A DNA stretch of 64,000 bases from Paenibacillus sp. 1011MAR3C5 (GTDB lineage Bacteria; Bacillota; Bacilli; Paenibacillales; Paenibacillaceae), in the NCBI RefSeq assembly GCF_003591485.1, contig NZ_QZCF01000009.1, forward strand, positions 144,199 through 208,198, read 5' to 3'. The notes below the pieces were generated by a model. It worked only from the letters and a program-made list of their open reading frames with translations, searched no databases and was not told the DNA's origin. Both the position numbers and the translations under genes were made by a program. Positions 57,249-64,000 of the stretch are shown here, piece by piece. Position 1 is the first letter of the stretch. Every line of letters starts with the position of its first letter.

Positions 57249-57963
57249 TCGCGAAGGGAATAGTCAAGCATGCGAAGAACCTGGTTCATGCACGGAGCCT
57301 ATTGTCAGTCTATCGGGCATTTATAAGACATTCCGATCCGGTGCTGCGGAGGTTCACGTGCTGAAGGGGATTGATATGCGCTTGAACACCGGGCAGCTTG
57401 CCATATTGAAGGGAAGATCGGGTTCAGGCAAAACAACGCTGCTGAACATCATCGGCGGTTTGGATATGCCTAGCGAAGGGCATGTTCAGGTTGGCGAACA
57501 TCACTTCCATCGAATGGGGGATAAACAGCGCACTCGCGTCCGTAAAAGCGAAATTGGATTCATCTTTCAAGCCTTCGCGCTGCACCCCCTGTTGTCGGCT
57601 TGGGAGAATGTTGAGTTGGGACTGCGATTATCGGGCTTTCCATCCGCGCAATGGAAGGATAGAATCGATGAATGCTTGGAGCAGGTCGGGATGACACAGA
57701 GGGCGCAGCATCGACCTTATGAGCTGTCCGGAGGAGAGCAGCAACGGGTAGCGATTGCTAAGGCGATCGCCCCCCGGCCCAGGCTGCTGCTGGCGGATGA
57801 GCCGACAGCCGAGCTGGATACCCGTATGTCTGAGCGGATTATGCTGATGTTCGAAAGGCTTCGTTCGGAAGAGAGGATGACGATATGTATGACGACACAT
57901 GACCAAACGATGCTGGAGGTGGCAGATCATGTCTACGAGATGGCGGATGGAAGATTGGATTAA
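57211..57963 (+). CDS. MacB/LolD-type ABC ATPase (first of two)
   Basis: Up to 250 residues; start GTG 57211 or TTG 57220, both overlapping the binding-protein gene. Walker A GRSGSGKTT, signature LSGGEQQRVAIAKAI, Walker B LLLADEPTAELDT (AELD in place of GxLD), switch His in CMTTHDQTML. The LolD/MacB group energises large FtsX-type permeases that act on periplasmic or surface substrates rather than moving them through a channel. Overlaps the adaptor gene by 35 bp. Confidence 0.92.
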   Translation: MEDLQQTSCSQDSREGNSQACEEPGSCTEPIVSLSGIYKTFRSGAAEVHVLKGIDMRLNTGQLAILKGRSGSGKTTLLNIIGGLDMPSEGHVQVGEHHFHRMGDKQRTRVRKSEIGFIFQAFALHPLLSAWENVELGLRLSGFPSAQWKDRIDECLEQVGMTQRAQHRPYELSGGEQQRVAIAKAIAPRPRLLLADEPTAELDTRMSERIMLMFERLRSEERMTICMTTHDQTMLEVADHVYEMADGRLD

Positions 57964-58969
57964 GCGCTATGGCCGCAACATGCTGCTTGGTGTATGCTGT
58001 GCGGGATTAATAGTTTCGACAGCCGCTTGCAGCTTCTCCCCCCAGTCGGATGAAGCGGAACTGATTGAGCTGATCGAGCCTCCCAATATTTCCAAGAAGC
58101 CGGAATACAAAGTAGCGAAGGCGACGATCGAGATCAAAGTGAATGCGACAGGCAAGCTGATGTCGAAGCGGCAGGAGAGCTTGCATTTCCTTTCGAACAG
58201 CGGTCAAATAGCCGAAGTGCTCGTTCAACCAGGCGATACGGTTGCAGCAGGACAATTGATTGCAGTCATCGACACCGGCACTCTTGATAATCAAATCAAA
58301 CGCAAGGAAATTGAGATCAGGCAGGCCGAGCTCAACATGATTGAGAAGATTAGAACGAATACCCATAGCGAGGTTGATGACTTGAACTTTGAGCTCCTGA
58401 AGGGCGAAATGGAGGAGTTGAAGGCGCAGCGGGAGGCCTCTCGGCTAACCGCGTCATTCAGCGGTACACTTGTTTCCTTCAACAAGAAAATAGGCGATCC
58501 CATTAAAGCGTATGAGTCGGTGGGCGTGATATCGGACATGAGCACGCTAACGGTCGCCGTCAAGTTCTCAGCTTCTGATCTGGAGAAGATTGCGATAGGC
58601 ATGGAGGCGAGCGTGAACATTAATACGGCGGGTACTCATTCCGGCAAAGTCTCGCGGATGCCGTTATCCAGCGAATCTGGGAACAAGGAGGAATCGTTGG
58701 ACTCGTATGTTCTAATCGAGTTGGATAAATTCCCGGCGGATGTACAAGCCGGGACGCCGCTCAGCGCTTCTGTTGTGACGGAACGCAAGCAAGATGCGGT
58801 ATTGATTCCGCCGTCCGCGCTGAAGAAGGCATCAGGCAGAAATTATGTGCAGGTTGTGGATGAGGACGGCAGTAAGCGCGAAGTGGATGTTGAAGTGGGG
58901 CTGACAACAGCTACTGAGGTAGAGATCTTGAAGGGGCTCGAATCGGGTCAGAGGGTGATTGGGCAATGA
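57929..58969 (+). CDS. MacA-like membrane-fusion (adaptor) lipoprotein
   Basis: About 346 residues. The signal with lipobox-like VSTAAC (Cys near 35) suggests a lipid anchor. Barrel-sandwich halves: SGQIAEVLVQPGDTVAAGQL and RLTASFSGTLVSFNKKIGDP, joined by a short coiled coil (RKEIEIRQAELNMIEKIRTN). Beta-barrel VAVKFSASDLEKIAIGMEAS, then a membrane-proximal domain ending VEVGLTTATEVEILKGLESG. The start is ATG at 57929, 7 bases after GGAGGTG. It links the ATPase/permease to an external partner; in a Gram-positive this may be the cell wall or the binding lipoprotein. Confidence 0.92.
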   Translation: MSTRWRMEDWIKRYGRNMLLGVCCAGLIVSTAACSFSPQSDEAELIELIEPPNISKKPEYKVAKATIEIKVNATGKLMSKRQESLHFLSNSGQIAEVLVQPGDTVAAGQLIAVIDTGTLDNQIKRKEIEIRQAELNMIEKIRTNTHSEVDDLNFELLKGEMEELKAQREASRLTASFSGTLVSFNKKIGDPIKAYESVGVISDMSTLTVAVKFSASDLEKIAIGMEASVNINTAGTHSGKVSRMPLSSESGNKEESLDSYVLIELDKFPADVQAGTPLSASVVTERKQDAVLIPPSALKKASGRNYVQVVDEDGSKREVDVEVGLTTATEVEILKGLESGQRVIGQ

Positions 58970-61773
58970 AGCCGCTGCTTCGATTTCTTCGGCGTAAAAT
59001 GTGGAATAACCGCCCTCTGACGATCAGTTCTTTTATCGGATTATTGCTTGCCGTTTCGTTTACATGCAGCATCCCCTTTTATACGGACCACGCTTTGTCC
59101 AGGATTATCAGCACAACGCTCCATGAAGAGGGTTCGGGTGCGCCGCCGGGTTCGCTTCTGACCAGGTATCAGCCGACGCGCAATGATCCTGCCGATCCGG
59201 AGGCGCTCGCTGCGCTGCACGACTATATGACGAACAAGCTGCCAGAGCAAATCGACTATCCGCTCCTGCAATCTATCGCTACCTATTCCGTTGCTCAATC
59301 GCAGCTTCGGCAAGATGCATCAGGGGGCGGCACGGATAATCGCAGAAGGCAAATGTCGCTTATGTCCCAATCGGGGCTAGCTGAACACATAGAGATGACC
59401 AGCGGATCGATGTATGGAGACTCACCCGGCAGCGATGGGATTATGGAAGCCGTTGTCTCGGAGAATGCGCGAAGCCGGAACTATCTGGAGGTCGGGGACG
59501 TGTATCAATACACGCTGCCTACAGCCAAAGGCAATAAGGTCGTGCGTATCAAAATCGCAGGGGTGTTCCAGCCAAAGGATGCAGAATCGGCTTATTGGTA
59601 TCAAGGGCTGGATGTCTTCTCCGGCACACTGATGATTCACCCGGATGTATTCGCGCAAGAGCTTGTATCGAGCCTGTCTGCTTCGGTCAACACGGTGAAC
59701 TGGTACGGACTTTACGATCTGCAGAATCTTCAAAGCGGTGATTTGAGCAGGCTGGAGAAGCTCTTGCAAAGGCTGGAGCCGGATATGTACCAGATGCTGC
59801 GCAATAGCCGCGTCGATCTGAGCTTTCTGGATCTGATCCGAACGTTCAAGAAGGAAAGCCTGCAGGTGCAAATGACCTTATTTACGCTGGCTGCACCAAT
59901 GCTTGCACTCTGCTTCTATTTCATCTATATCAATGCGAGACAATCTCTAGAGCGGCAGCGCAATGATATTGCGGTACTGCGCAGCCGCGGTGCGGAGATG
60001 CGGCTCATCTATGCCATCTTCCTGCTCGAAGGAGCGTTGCTGGGTGCGATTGCATGGTTCCTTGGCATGTTGGGCGCAGCAGGAATGGCACGGCTTATGG
60101 TGACAACGGATGGATTCATGCAATTCGCGATCGGCAAGGATGCTGACATCGGGTGGAGCGGTTCTGCCGGCTTATACGGGCTCGTTGCCGTTGCGGTTGC
60201 TATTCTGGCCGGATTGCTGCCAGTTGCAGGTTATGGCAAGCAGTCGATCGTCGGACACAAGCAGGAACTTGCAAGAGCCGACCGGAAGCCATTGTGGCAG
60301 CGATGGTATATCGATGTCGTGCTAGTGCTTGCTTCCGGTGCCGGGTGGTATCTCTTCCAAAGCGGCCAGCTGCATGCAGGGCAGCAGTCCCAGTCCGGCG
60401 GCATGCAGATTCATCCGGCGTTTTTCTTTGTTCCGGCTGTCGCCGTCTTCTCGGCTGGACTCGTCAGTCTTCGTTTGTTTCCTTTGCTGCTGAAGCTGCT
60501 TCACCGGATGCTGCGAAGATGGCTTCCGATAACGTTGCACCTTGCGCTCGTTCAGCTGTCCCGTTCACAAAGGAGCTATTTTCCATTAATGCTGCTGCTC
60601 GTCATGACGATGGGATTAGGCATTTATCACGCCTCGGCGGCGCGAACGATTGACCGAAATGAAGGCGAGAGAATCATGTACAGCAATGGAAGCGATGTCG
60701 TGCTTCAGCCTGTGTGGGAAGGAAAACTCCAGCTGTATGATGAGAAGGGCAACTATATACCAGAGGATCAGCCCAGGGATACGATCTACACGGAGCCGCC
60801 TCTCGCCCCGTTCGAGGAGATGCCGGGCGTGAAATCGCATGTACGTGTGCTTCAAAAAGAAGGGGATCTGTCTGTGGCAGGCAAGTCGCTTGGCAAAGGG
60901 CTGCTGATGGGCATTGACAATGTCGACTTCGCAGCCAGTGCCTGGTGGCGGCATGATCTGTACAAGGGGACGCATCCCTTCCATCTGCTGCGCTGGCTGG
61001 GCAATTATGAACAAGGGGTTATCGTGTCGCAATCCTTCGCCGAGCGGAACGCCTTGAAGCAAGGCGACTTGATCCAGATGACTGTGCAGAAGGTTCCGAT
61101 TGAATTTGTTGTTGTGGGCATAACGGAATACTGGCCTTCGCTGTCTCCGCAGCAGCCTTTCGTCATCGCCAATCTGGATTATGTCTACGATCATATTCCG
61201 CTTACTCCTTATGCCCTCTGGCTGGATATGGAGGATGGCGCTAAAGTGATGCCAGTCGTGAACCATTTGCGCGGGCAAGGTATTGAGACTTCCAGCTTGC
61301 GTGATGCGCGCAATGAACGGATTCTGCAGAAGCTGCTTCCTTCGAGAGAGGGAACGTACGGCATTTTGACGCTTGGTTTTATTGTGTCGGTCGCCGTATC
61401 TTTCATCGGCTACTTGCTCTTTTGGATCTACAGTCTTGCGAGAAGAACGGTACAGATGGGCATATTGCGCGCTACGGGTTTGGCGCGCGGTCAACTGACC
61501 TTCATCCTGTTGCTGGAGCAGCTGCTTACAACGGGTCTTGCCATTGGGCTTGGGCTTGGGATCGGCCGCATGGTCAGCAAGCTGTTCCTGCCATTGCTGC
61601 AGACCAGCGGAGGGGCTCAGGTTCCGCCGTTCACGATCATATTCGAGCTGAGGGATACGATGCAGCTGCTTGCCATTGTGCTTGCCATGCTGTCCATCGG
61701 AGCTTGTGTACTGACCGTACAGATATGGCGGCTGCGTGTCCATCAGGCCGTGAAGCTGGGAGAGGAAAGGTAG
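58966..61773 (+). CDS. Large FtsX/MacB-type ABC permease
   Basis: 935 residues. Duplicated FtsX architecture: an N-terminal helix (LTISSFIGLLLAVSFTCSIP), an external domain of about 260 residues, helices near 305-325, 350-375 and 405-430 (first FtsX unit, with QRNDIAVLRSRGAEMRLIYA), helices near 450-510, a second external domain, and the last three helices (GFIVSVAVSFIGYLLFWIYS, then RRTVQMGILRATGLARGQLT, then a final one). The LRxRG/LRATG loops are the ATPase-contact motifs. Overlaps the adaptor gene by 4 bp. With two ATPases and an adaptor it should act on lipopeptide, lipoprotein or peptide substrates at the outer face. Confidence 0.9.
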   Translation: MKPLLRFLRRKMWNNRPLTISSFIGLLLAVSFTCSIPFYTDHALSRIISTTLHEEGSGAPPGSLLTRYQPTRNDPADPEALAALHDYMTNKLPEQIDYPLLQSIATYSVAQSQLRQDASGGGTDNRRRQMSLMSQSGLAEHIEMTSGSMYGDSPGSDGIMEAVVSENARSRNYLEVGDVYQYTLPTAKGNKVVRIKIAGVFQPKDAESAYWYQGLDVFSGTLMIHPDVFAQELVSSLSASVNTVNWYGLYDLQNLQSGDLSRLEKLLQRLEPDMYQMLRNSRVDLSFLDLIRTFKKESLQVQMTLFTLAAPMLALCFYFIYINARQSLERQRNDIAVLRSRGAEMRLIYAIFLLEGALLGAIAWFLGMLGAAGMARLMVTTDGFMQFAIGKDADIGWSGSAGLYGLVAVAVAILAGLLPVAGYGKQSIVGHKQELARADRKPLWQRWYIDVVLVLASGAGWYLFQSGQLHAGQQSQSGGMQIHPAFFFVPAVAVFSAGLVSLRLFPLLLKLLHRMLRRWLPITLHLALVQLSRSQRSYFPLMLLLVMTMGLGIYHASAARTIDRNEGERIMYSNGSDVVLQPVWEGKLQLYDEKGNYIPEDQPRDTIYTEPPLAPFEEMPGVKSHVRVLQKEGDLSVAGKSLGKGLLMGIDNVDFAASAWWRHDLYKGTHPFHLLRWLGNYEQGVIVSQSFAERNALKQGDLIQMTVQKVPIEFVVVGITEYWPSLSPQQPFVIANLDYVYDHIPLTPYALWLDMEDGAKVMPVVNHLRGQGIETSSLRDARNERILQKLLPSREGTYGILTLGFIVSVAVSFIGYLLFWIYSLARRTVQMGILRATGLARGQLTFILLLEQLLTTGLAIGLGLGIGRMVSKLFLPLLQTSGGAQVPPFTIIFELRDTMQLLAIVLAMLSIGACVLTVQIWRLRVHQAVKLGEER

Positions 61774-61780
61774 GGATTGC

Positions 61781-62635
61781 ATGATCGACTGCGAAGGATT
61801 GGTGAAAATTTATAAGTCGGACGACGTAGAAGTCGTCGCCCTGCAAGGGCTGAATTTGAAGGTTGAGCATAAAGAGATGATTGCCATTATCGGCAACAGC
61901 GGCAGCGGAAAGTCGACGCTGCTTAATATATTGGGCGGTCTGGATCGCCCTTCAGCAGGAAAAGCAGTCGTAGGAGAGTGGGACTTGCTGCAGATCAACG
62001 AGAAGGAGCGGGTCGCCTACAAACGGAATACCGTCGGGTTTATATGGCAGAACAATTCGCGGAATCTGCTTCCTTATTTGACCGTGCTGGAGAACGTGGA
62101 GACGGCGATGATGGTAGCTGGGAAGGTCGATTCAGCTTACGCCAAGCAATTGATCGAGTGGGTAGGGTTGTCGCATCGAATCAACAATAAGCTGGTGCAG
62201 CTGTCCGGCGGAGAGCAGCAGCGAACGGCAATTGCCATCTCGCTTGCCAATCGCCCGTCCCTGCTGCTTGCAGATGAACCAACAGGCTCCGTGGACGTAC
62301 AAACTTCCGACCAGATTATGAACATTTTCCGCAGCTTGAACAAGGAGACAGGAGCGACGATTGTCATCGTCACGCATGATCTGTCCTTGGCGCGCAAGGT
62401 TGATCGGGTCGTTGCGATTCGGGACGGGATGACAAGCTCGGAGATGATCAAGCGGTCGGCGTCTGAGACAGAGCAGTCTGCGAGGACGAATGAGGAGCAC
62501 GAGGAGTATGCCGTTGTAGACCGGTTCGGCAGGCTGCAAATTCCTGAAGAGCTGAGACAGAGGCTGGGCATTCAAAACAAAGTTAAGCTGTCAGTCGAAC
62601 ATACGAAGCTAATGCTGGAAGTTCCGAATACGTAA
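61781..62635 (+). CDS. LolD/MacB-type ABC ATPase with C-terminal AbrB/SpoVT-like domain
   Basis: 284 residues. Walker A GNSGSGKST, Q loop in GFIWQNNSRNLLPYL, signature LSGGEQQRTAIAISL, Walker B LLLADEPTGSVDV, switch His in IVTHDLSLARK. After ~225 the protein continues with a Glu-rich link and then AVVDRFGRLQIPEELRQRLG, IQNKVKLSVEHTKLMLE. This is the swapped-hairpin pattern (D..GR..IP.ELR..LGI) of AbrB/SpoVT proteins. In such transporters the tail may aid dimerisation or bind DNA; I infer no specific role. Starts 7 bp after the permease. Confidence 0.92.
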   Translation: MIDCEGLVKIYKSDDVEVVALQGLNLKVEHKEMIAIIGNSGSGKSTLLNILGGLDRPSAGKAVVGEWDLLQINEKERVAYKRNTVGFIWQNNSRNLLPYLTVLENVETAMMVAGKVDSAYAKQLIEWVGLSHRINNKLVQLSGGEQQRTAIAISLANRPSLLLADEPTGSVDVQTSDQIMNIFRSLNKETGATIVIVTHDLSLARKVDRVVAIRDGMTSSEMIKRSASETEQSARTNEEHEEYAVVDRFGRLQIPEELRQRLGIQNKVKLSVEHTKLMLEVPNT

Positions 62636-62654
62636 AAAGAAGGGAGAAAAGCTT

Positions 62655-63260
62655 ATGTCCTCCTCCCATTTTGAAACGCTCGTACAGTCGCACTTACCGG
62701 AATTGCGCAAGTACTGCCGCTACTTGTCAGGCTCCGTATGGGATGGCGAGGACCTTTATCAGGAGACGCTGGTCAAGTCATTCAGCTATTACTCAAGAAA
62801 GGGTGATATCAAGGAGGTTAGGCCTTTCTTGTACCGGGTAGCCAAAAACCGATGGCATGACGAATACCGGCGCAGCGGGCCGGGGCAGCAGGAGCTGGAT
62901 TCGGCAAAGACGGGTGCCGCCCTGGATGTGGATTATGCGGAAGTGCGAGGCTGGATGGAGTGGGTGGCCCGCTGTATGCCGCTCAGGCAAGTCGTTGTAT
63001 GGCTGCTGGCCGATTATTTCGGCTATAGCATGAAGGAAATTGCCAGCGGACTGAGCACGACCATGTCGGCGGTCCGCTCCATCTTGTTCCGTGCCAGATT
63101 AAGGCTGCGGGAATGTCATGGAGCCCAGCCTGATGCTGTATTCACAGCAGACCGTAAATTTGTGAGAGAGCTCTCCTTTCCGATCGAGAGATTGGTATAT
63201 TGCATAATTAGAGACAATCCTGCACCGTTGTTTCGATCAGGCCGCGGATTAGGAAGCTGA
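62655..63260 (+). CDS. ECF-type RNA polymerase sigma factor
   Basis: 201 residues. Region 2: LRKYCRYLSGSVWDGEDLYQ, ETLVKSFSYYSRKGD, FLYRVAKNRWHDEYRR. Region 4: MPLRQVVVWLLADYFGYSMK, EIASGLSTTMSAVRSILFRA, RLRLRE. A tail of about 40 residues after region 4 is unusual and ends shortly before an IS3 element, so the natural 3' context may be damaged. It follows the ATPase gene by 19 bp and looks like the last gene of the operon. No anti-sigma gene is seen; one may have been lost beyond the IS. Confidence 0.9.
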   Translation: MSSSHFETLVQSHLPELRKYCRYLSGSVWDGEDLYQETLVKSFSYYSRKGDIKEVRPFLYRVAKNRWHDEYRRSGPGQQELDSAKTGAALDVDYAEVRGWMEWVARCMPLRQVVVWLLADYFGYSMKEIASGLSTTMSAVRSILFRARLRLRECHGAQPDAVFTADRKFVRELSFPIERLVYCIIRDNPAPLFRSGRGLGS

Positions 63261-63306
63261 ATCGAGTATGATGGAGACGATGCAGGGCAAAAGCCAACCA
63301 GAGCTG

Positions 63307-64000
63307 TGAACTGCTCCCCGTCAAGTAGACAGTACAAAAAATAAAGATCTATGATGCGGCCTTAGCCCTAAATTCTTTGGGACTGAGGCCGTTTAGTTTT
63401 TTCTGTAATCGTTCGTAATTGTAAAAGTGGATATAATCATCAATGTCGTTCTCTAACTGTTCAAAGGTCTGGTATTTATGTAAATAGTACTTTTCACATT
63501 TCAACGTTCCCCAAAAGGATTCCATAGGCCCATTATCAATACAACGCCCAACTCGTGACATGCTCTGCTTTAGCTTAGCTTTATCCAACATTCTCTTAAA
63601 ACTCGAAGACGTGTACTGGAAGCCCCGGTCACTATGAAGGAGCGCTTTGCTCTTTGGTGCTGCCTTTAGCGCTAACTTCACTGTTTTAAATACGAGCGGA
63701 TTATTATTGGAATGCCCCAGTACATAAGAAACAATCGATTTATCATGAAGGTCGAGAATTGCACTTAAATAGGCTTTCTGACCATAACCGTACTTAAATT
63801 CAGTGACATCCGTCAACCACTTTTCGTTCGGTGCTTCCGCCTGAAACTGACGGTTTAATACGTTCTCAGCAACATGTTGCGGCGTAGAATGCTCATATTT
63901 CTTTTTCTTCCTACGGATGACGGATTGAATCCCTTTTATCTTCATCAGACGATACACGCGTTTATGGTTAATCTGCTTCTCCGTTTTTCGACCATATGCA
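63307..64000 (-). mobile_element. IS3-family insertion sequence (right part cut by window end)
   Basis: The probable end is TGAACTGCTCCCCGTCAAGT at 63307, beginning TG and resembling the terminal repeats of IS3-family elements in bacilli. The transposase runs towards it on the minus strand. The other end and any target duplication are outside the window. It lies 46 bp after the sigma factor stop. Confidence 0.75.
63349..64000 (-). CDS. IS3-family transposase OrfB (IS150-like), 5' end outside window
   Basis: At least 216 codons; the frame is open to the window edge (AYGRKTEKQINHKRVYRLMK precedes the first internal ATG). The integrase core is complete: first Asp in NEKWLTDVTEFKYGYG, second in LHSDRGFQYTSSSF, Glu in CIDNGPMESFWGTLK, then the family-typical end FYNYERLQKKLNGLSPKEFR. 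The N-terminal HTH and probable OrfA frameshift partner are outside. Catalytic residues are intact, so the element may be active. Confidence 0.93.
   Translation of the reverse strand, partial: AYGRKTEKQINHKRVYRLMKIKGIQSVIRRKKKKYEHSTPQHVAENVLNRQFQAEAPNEKWLTDVTEFKYGYGQKAYLSAILDLHDKSIVSYVLGHSNNNPLVFKTVKLALKAAPKSKALLHSDRGFQYTSSSFKRMLDKAKLKQSMSRVGRCIDNGPMESFWGTLKCEKYYLHKYQTFEQLENDIDDYIHFYNYERLQKKLNGLSPKEFRAKAAS

Overview
The window reads as chromosomal DNA of a low-to-moderate GC Gram-positive bacterium, most likely Paenibacillus or a close relative. The signs are strong AGGAGG-type ribosome sites, frequent TTG and GTG starts, Bacillus-type Zur and Fur boxes, remnants of S-layer-homology proteins, and PadR/DUF1048 and lantibiotic-type ABC operons. 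The genus is an inference. I saw no tRNA, rRNA, CRISPR array or intact prophage.

Layout. 0-2 kb: tail of a response regulator plus an ABC pair, cut off by an IS1182 remnant and a DUF3732 scrap. 2.8-5.9 kb: a repeat-rich gap, an MFS exporter and an Lrp-type regulator. 5.9-9.9 kb: complete regulator/kinase/ABC/permease/permease operon. 10.1-12.6 kb: HxlR, YCII and DinB genes and a phosphotransferase whose natural start appears to be ATA. 12.85-15.6 kb: PadR-DUF1048-DUF1048-ABC-permease operon behind a promoter with four 16-bp repeats in its leader. 15.8-19.2 kb: regulator-ABC-permease-kinase operon. 19.2-24.1 kb: epoxide hydrolase with a divergent AraC gene, a solute-binding-protein pseudogene and a membrane-anchored hydrolase. 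24.2-33.6 kb: small detoxification and regulatory genes (ZinT-like lipoprotein behind a Zur box, AzoR, two ArsR/SRPBCC pairs, DoxX, acetate transporter, TetR-GNAT, a cysteine-rich zinc-ribbon-like protein, quinone reductase with HxlR). 34.5-37.5 kb: Fur-controlled siderophore-binding lipoprotein and an AraC regulator fused to a paralogous binding domain. 37.5-43.9 kb: GntR-ABC operon, LysR/deaminase pair, FAD oxidase, several pseudogenes and a small XRE repressor switch. 44-53.3 kb: OmpR-type two-component pair with a second membrane-anchored hydrolase, RidA, GAF kinase with NarL regulator, NmrA-like protein, FMN reductase and MFS exporter. 53.6-63.3 kb: a large locus of two-component pair, solute-binding lipoprotein, two MacB/LolD-type ATPases, MacA-like adaptor, 935-residue FtsX-type permease and ECF sigma factor. 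63.3 kb to the end: an IS3-family element.

Common theme. Six two-component regulators or pairs and six ABC exporter units lie in 64 kb, mixed with efflux and redox enzymes under one-component repressors whose operators can be read directly. This looks like an accessory region for envelope stress, antimicrobial-peptide and toxicant resistance with clear gene decay: at least seven broken genes and a dispersed hairpin repeat. The 53.6-63.3 kb locus is the best candidate for a poorly described system, because it combines an importer-type binding lipoprotein with a MacAB-like tripartite exporter, an ATPase carrying an AbrB/SpoVT-like tail, and its own sigma factor.
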